Positions 61,605 through 64,000 of a stretch of DNA of 64,000 bases are shown piece by piece. Positions within the stretch are counted from its first letter, which is position 1. Each line of letters starts with the position of its first letter. A program made the translations under genes and the position numbers. The notes under the pieces are model-generated. The model was not told the origin of the DNA, searched no databases, and saw only the letters and a program-made list of their open reading frames with translations. This DNA comes from Chryseobacterium sp. T16E-39 (GTDB lineage: Bacteria > Bacteroidota > Bacteroidia > Flavobacteriales > Weeksellaceae), in the NCBI RefSeq assembly GCF_002216065.1, contig NZ_CP022282.1, positions 2,728,001 to 2,792,000 of the forward strand, in the 5' to 3' direction.

Positions 61605-62125
61605 AATTGCTATCAATCAGATTCTGTATAATTTTCCTGTTATTATCTGGTAAAATATTTTCGCAGATCACAACTGCTGTAACCTTACCTGTTGTAACTT
61701 TATTAGATATTGAGCCTACAGGAAGCATCGCAATGAATTTTGTAGCTCCTACCGAAGCGGGATTAGCCCTTACAAATCCAGCAGTGAATACCACCAAATG
61801 GGTCAATTACACCTCTGCCATTGCAGCGGGCGGTCTTACCAGAAGAGTCACAGCTTCCATTAATCAGACTATTCCCGGAATTGATATAAAATTGCAGGCT
61901 GCTGCTGCTTCAGGTGCCGGAGGCGGTACTTTAGGAACTCCTACTGCACAGGTAACACTCACCACAACCTCCGTGAATATTATTACAGGAATTGGAGGAG
62001 CATTTACTGGAAATGGGGCCAACAATGGACATAGACTTACCATCAGCCTGGTCCGTAATACGTATGCTAACTTATCAGCACGTACCAACACTCCCGTTGT
62101 CATTACCTATACAATCACCGAATAA
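61601..62125 (+). CDS. Secreted pilin-like subunit, paralogue 2
   Basis: A 174-residue protein with a signal peptide (~1-22, 'CIIFLLLSGKIFSQ'). It is a shorter relative of the protein at 57383: 'FVAPTEAGLALTNP', 'KWVNYTSA', 'IPGIDIKL', 'GAGGGTLGTPTAQ', 'GNGANNGHRLT' and the last strand 'VVITYTITE' are shared in the same order. It starts inside the usher-like gene (ATGA overlap), so its translation is coupled to that gene. It may be a minor or initiator subunit. A carboxy-terminal 'TYTI' strand is consistent with subunit exchange. No family is recognised. Confidence 0.6.
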   Translation: MKLLSIRFCIIFLLLSGKIFSQITTAVTLPVVTLLDIEPTGSIAMNFVAPTEAGLALTNPAVNTTKWVNYTSAIAAGGLTRRVTASINQTIPGIDIKLQAAAASGAGGGTLGTPTAQVTLTTTSVNIITGIGGAFTGNGANNGHRLTISLVRNTYANLSARTNTPVVITYTITE

Positions 62126-62126
62126 A

Positions 62127-62663
62127 ATGAATGAAATGAAATACAATATTGATCTTTTAAAAAAAGTAAAGTTTTCTGCAAGCAGTCTATATATTTTCTT
62201 ATTCATATTATTAACAGGGCGTGCCAGCTCACAAACTTTAACGGTAGGGGGTACCAACTGGACGGTACCTATTCCGTCTATAACCGAGGCTGGTACCAAT
62301 TATGCAGGACTTTATGAAAGTGCAACCAATCAGATTCTTTTAACAGCAAGTGTTCCTCTATTGTTAGGCGCAGCAAAGGTATCTGTACGCTATATCGCAA
62401 ATCCAACATGGAATAATTCCTTAGTATTAAATATCAAAAGAACAGGAAATGGAACTACAGTATGTCTACTATGTACTATTACTGGAGGTACGACTTATCA
62501 GCCCATTACTTTATCTGATGTCGAATTGTTTAGAATCACAGCTGTTTTAGCACTAGCCTCGTATAGCAACATTCCATTGCAGTTGGAACTTACAGGGGTA
62601 TCGGTAACAATTCCTGCCGCAGCCTATAATAGCAGAATCATTTTCACCATAGGCCCTCTTTAA
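62127..62663 (+). CDS. Secreted tip-like/adhesin-like protein of the same operon
   Basis: A 178-residue secreted protein (start ATG at 62127 or 62136). Signal peptide ending near residue 36 ('FILLTGRASSQ'). The mature part is beta-rich with two Cys close together ('TVCLLCTIT'). The last strand 'AAAYNSRIIFTIGPL' resembles the C-terminal donor-strand pattern of pilins. It is not obviously related to the two paralogues. It starts one base after the second subunit gene stop, so is coupled to it. It could be a fibre tip, terminator or adaptor. The frame extends upstream to 61992, but that part overlaps the subunit gene and lacks the signal peptide. Confidence 0.55.
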   Translation: MNEMKYNIDLLKKVKFSASSLYIFLFILLTGRASSQTLTVGGTNWTVPIPSITEAGTNYAGLYESATNQILLTASVPLLLGAAKVSVRYIANPTWNNSLVLNIKRTGNGTTVCLLCTITGGTTYQPITLSDVELFRITAVLALASYSNIPLQLELTGVSVTIPAAAYNSRIIFTIGPL

Positions 62664-62680
62664 TTTTATTTAAAATAAAA

Positions 62681-62708
62681 AATCCTCATTCAGTATTGAA
62701 CGAGGATT
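62681..62708. terminator. Terminator between the surface-fibre operon and SusD-like gene
   Basis: AATCCTCATTCA and TGAACGAGGATT form a 12-position stem with one mismatch, with A- and T-runs beside it. It serves both convergent transcripts. Confidence 0.8.
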
Positions 62709-62723
62709 AAAAAATAATTTTTA

Positions 62724-64000
62724 TTAATGTTTTGCCCACCACAGTGGAGTAAGCACCGCATCTTCTGTTCCTAAAAGCTGCACGGCTTTCTGATACCCAT
62801 TAGGATCAGAATTTCTGAAACTGCTTGGATATCTTAACCTCTGAGGGAAATTCTTAATTGAGTTCGTCATATAATTGCCTGTTGTAATGGAGGGTAAATT
62901 AATCAAAGGAGTCTCTATAGCAGGATTTTCGAAAAAAGGAAGCCCTAATCTACGGTGATCATTCCATGATTCTAATGGAAGCCACGGCATATTAGCCAAA
63001 TATTTCTGCGTAATGATCTTCGTTAATTTATCATTTTTAAAAGCTCCGTTTTTATAAATGGTATTAACCGGATAATTAATCGTAACTGAAACCAGGTTGT
63101 TATTAGCAGGATCTTTATATTTCATAATATGGGTCGCCCCAGGCTCTGCAGTATGCCCATAAGCAACAGAAGTTCCATCTCTGTTATAGTCATTTGAAAC
63201 AATATACTGACCATAGAACTGAGAGACACCATTATAAGTAAAATTATCTTGTATCCCTTTATTATAAGCAGCTTCATCATTCATGGGAGTTGCCCATCCT
63301 TTCAAAGCAGCTTCAGCAATTAAGAAATAAGATTCCCAACTTGCAAAAAATATTCTTGAGCTGGCACTTTCCCTGTATTGCTTTCCGAGAGCAGGTGCAC
63401 GACCAATTAAACCTCTCAATCCATTTCTTTGACCTTTCACCCCCCAATTTCCGATCGCAAATGCATTCCAGGTATTAACTGTACTAATGGTGTCAGTACT
63501 ATTATTTGAAAATGTAAGAACCCCTGAATTAGTGGTTGCATCGTTCGTATATGAAGGATAATATGAATAAATCGAGTTCGAGAAATCTCCGGGAATATAA
63601 AATGTTTTATAGGCTCTCGGATCTATTTTATTTGGAAGACCATCAAGCCAATATCCGGCAGAGGGATCATTCGTTAACGTTGTAAACTGTTCGTCATACT
63701 TTACCCCAATATAATCACCAGCTTTTACGGCACTATGCTTATCTGCACTTAACTGGTCTGTAGAATTGATTCCCCCTAAGCCGATGTACATATTGTTTAA
63801 TGTAGCGGATAACAATTGTGCATTCCATTCTCTGGACATGACTCCTGTAAGAGCATCCCATCCAGTTTTTTCAGCAATTGTAAAATTATCATCACTCGTA
63901 CTGATAAACATATTGGAGTTCGCAGCCGCTTCAAATTCGGCTTTCGCTTTTGAAGGATCTACTTCGGATAGCCGCATAGCAATTCGCATACGCATAGAAT
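62724..64000 (-). CDS. SusD/RagB-family lipoprotein (N-terminus cut by window)
   Basis: The frame is open to the window edge, so the N-terminus and lipobox lie outside. About 425 codons are present, all C-terminal. 'ESYFLIAEAALKGW' is the TPR-like helix, and 'QRLRYPSSFRNSDPNGYQKAV' to 'PLWW' is the SusD_2-type C-terminus, shared with the protein at 53204. The upstream partner (SusC) would be expected beyond the right edge. Ligand unknown. It is convergent with the surface-fibre operon, with a shared terminator. Confidence 0.85.
   Translation of the reverse strand, partial: SMRMRIAMRLSEVDPSKAKAEFEAAANSNMFISTSDDNFTIAEKTGWDALTGVMSREWNAQLLSATLNNMYIGLGGINSTDQLSADKHSAVKAGDYIGVKYDEQFTTLTNDPSAGYWLDGLPNKIDPRAYKTFYIPGDFSNSIYSYYPSYTNDATTNSGVLTFSNNSTDTISTVNTWNAFAIGNWGVKGQRNGLRGLIGRAPALGKQYRESASSRIFFASWESYFLIAEAALKGWATPMNDEAAYNKGIQDNFTYNGVSQFYGQYIVSNDYNRDGTSVAYGHTAEPGATHIMKYKDPANNNLVSVTINYPVNTIYKNGAFKNDKLTKIITQKYLANMPWLPLESWNDHRRLGLPFFENPAIETPLINLPSITTGNYMTNSIKNFPQRLRYPSSFRNSDPNGYQKAVQLLGTEDAVLTPLWWAKH

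Noticed and set aside
61992..62126. Upstream extension of the tip-like protein
   Set aside because: It overlaps the coding sequence of the second subunit in another frame and lacks a signal peptide at the start.
1..64000. CRISPR arrays, insertion sequences, prophage, tRNA or rRNA genes
   Set aside because: No regularly spaced repeats, transposase-like frames, cloverleaf-like or rRNA-like sequences were recognised on either strand.

Overview
The window looks like chromosomal DNA from a low-GC member of the Bacteroidota, most probably a Chryseobacterium-like flavobacterium (Weeksellaceae). The reasons are two kinds of type IX secretion (T9SS) C-terminal signal, three SusC/SusD-type loci, promoters with the Bacteroidota -7 box TAnnTTTG, the absence of clear Shine-Dalgarno sequences, and families common in this group (DUF3667, DUF4252/head-GIN, DUF4407, KTSC, GlmU-like enzyme, DUF6759-like lipoproteins). 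No rRNA, tRNA, insertion sequence, prophage or CRISPR array was recognised. Species assignment is inference.

Layout. 1-3.9 kb: the 3' part of a giant T9SS type B adhesin and a small secreted protein. 4.1-6.8 kb: three related small secreted proteins with trmB between them. 6.9-8.7 kb: rplM-rpsI-rpsB ribosomal operon on the minus strand, with a large inverted repeat in the rpsI-rpsB spacer. 9-18 kb: membrane proteins, a fused B12-dependent acyl-CoA mutase (IcmF), a Dph6-like ATP pyrophosphatase, a PLP decarboxylase, a serine hydrolase and a 2H phosphoesterase. 18-23 kb: two T9SS type A metalloproteases (M64 and M43) around ruvC. 23-27 kb: DUF4407, KTSC, peroxiredoxin and DsbA-like genes, and a 58-residue cysteine-rich GG-leader peptide. 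27-34 kb: guaB, an ECF sigma/anti-sigma/head-GIN/DUF4252 operon, a GlmU-like protein and L31. 34-39 kb: a beta-helix lipoprotein, MazG-like, aroA, and a Crp-SDR pair.

39-57 kb reads as an organic-phosphorus scavenging region. It holds a PI-PLC-like lipoprotein, a GDPD-alkaline phosphatase fusion behind a SusCD pair, and a second SusCD pair followed by a phosphocholine-specific phospholipase C. TTAA-type repeats at 11-bp spacing resembling a Pho box lie upstream of the first gene and of both SusC genes. An SDR and an Omp85-like barrel protein sit in the middle.

57.4-62.7 kb is the most unusual part. Five genes encode two paralogous pilin-like secreted proteins, a two-Ig-domain chaperone-like protein, a 917-residue usher-like outer membrane protein, and a third secreted, tip-like protein. 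The last four genes overlap or nearly touch, and a perfect 15-bp hairpin follows the first subunit gene. This resembles a chaperone-usher (or WxL/DUF916-like) surface-fibre system and is the best candidate here for an undescribed system. The window ends inside another SusD-like gene on the minus strand.
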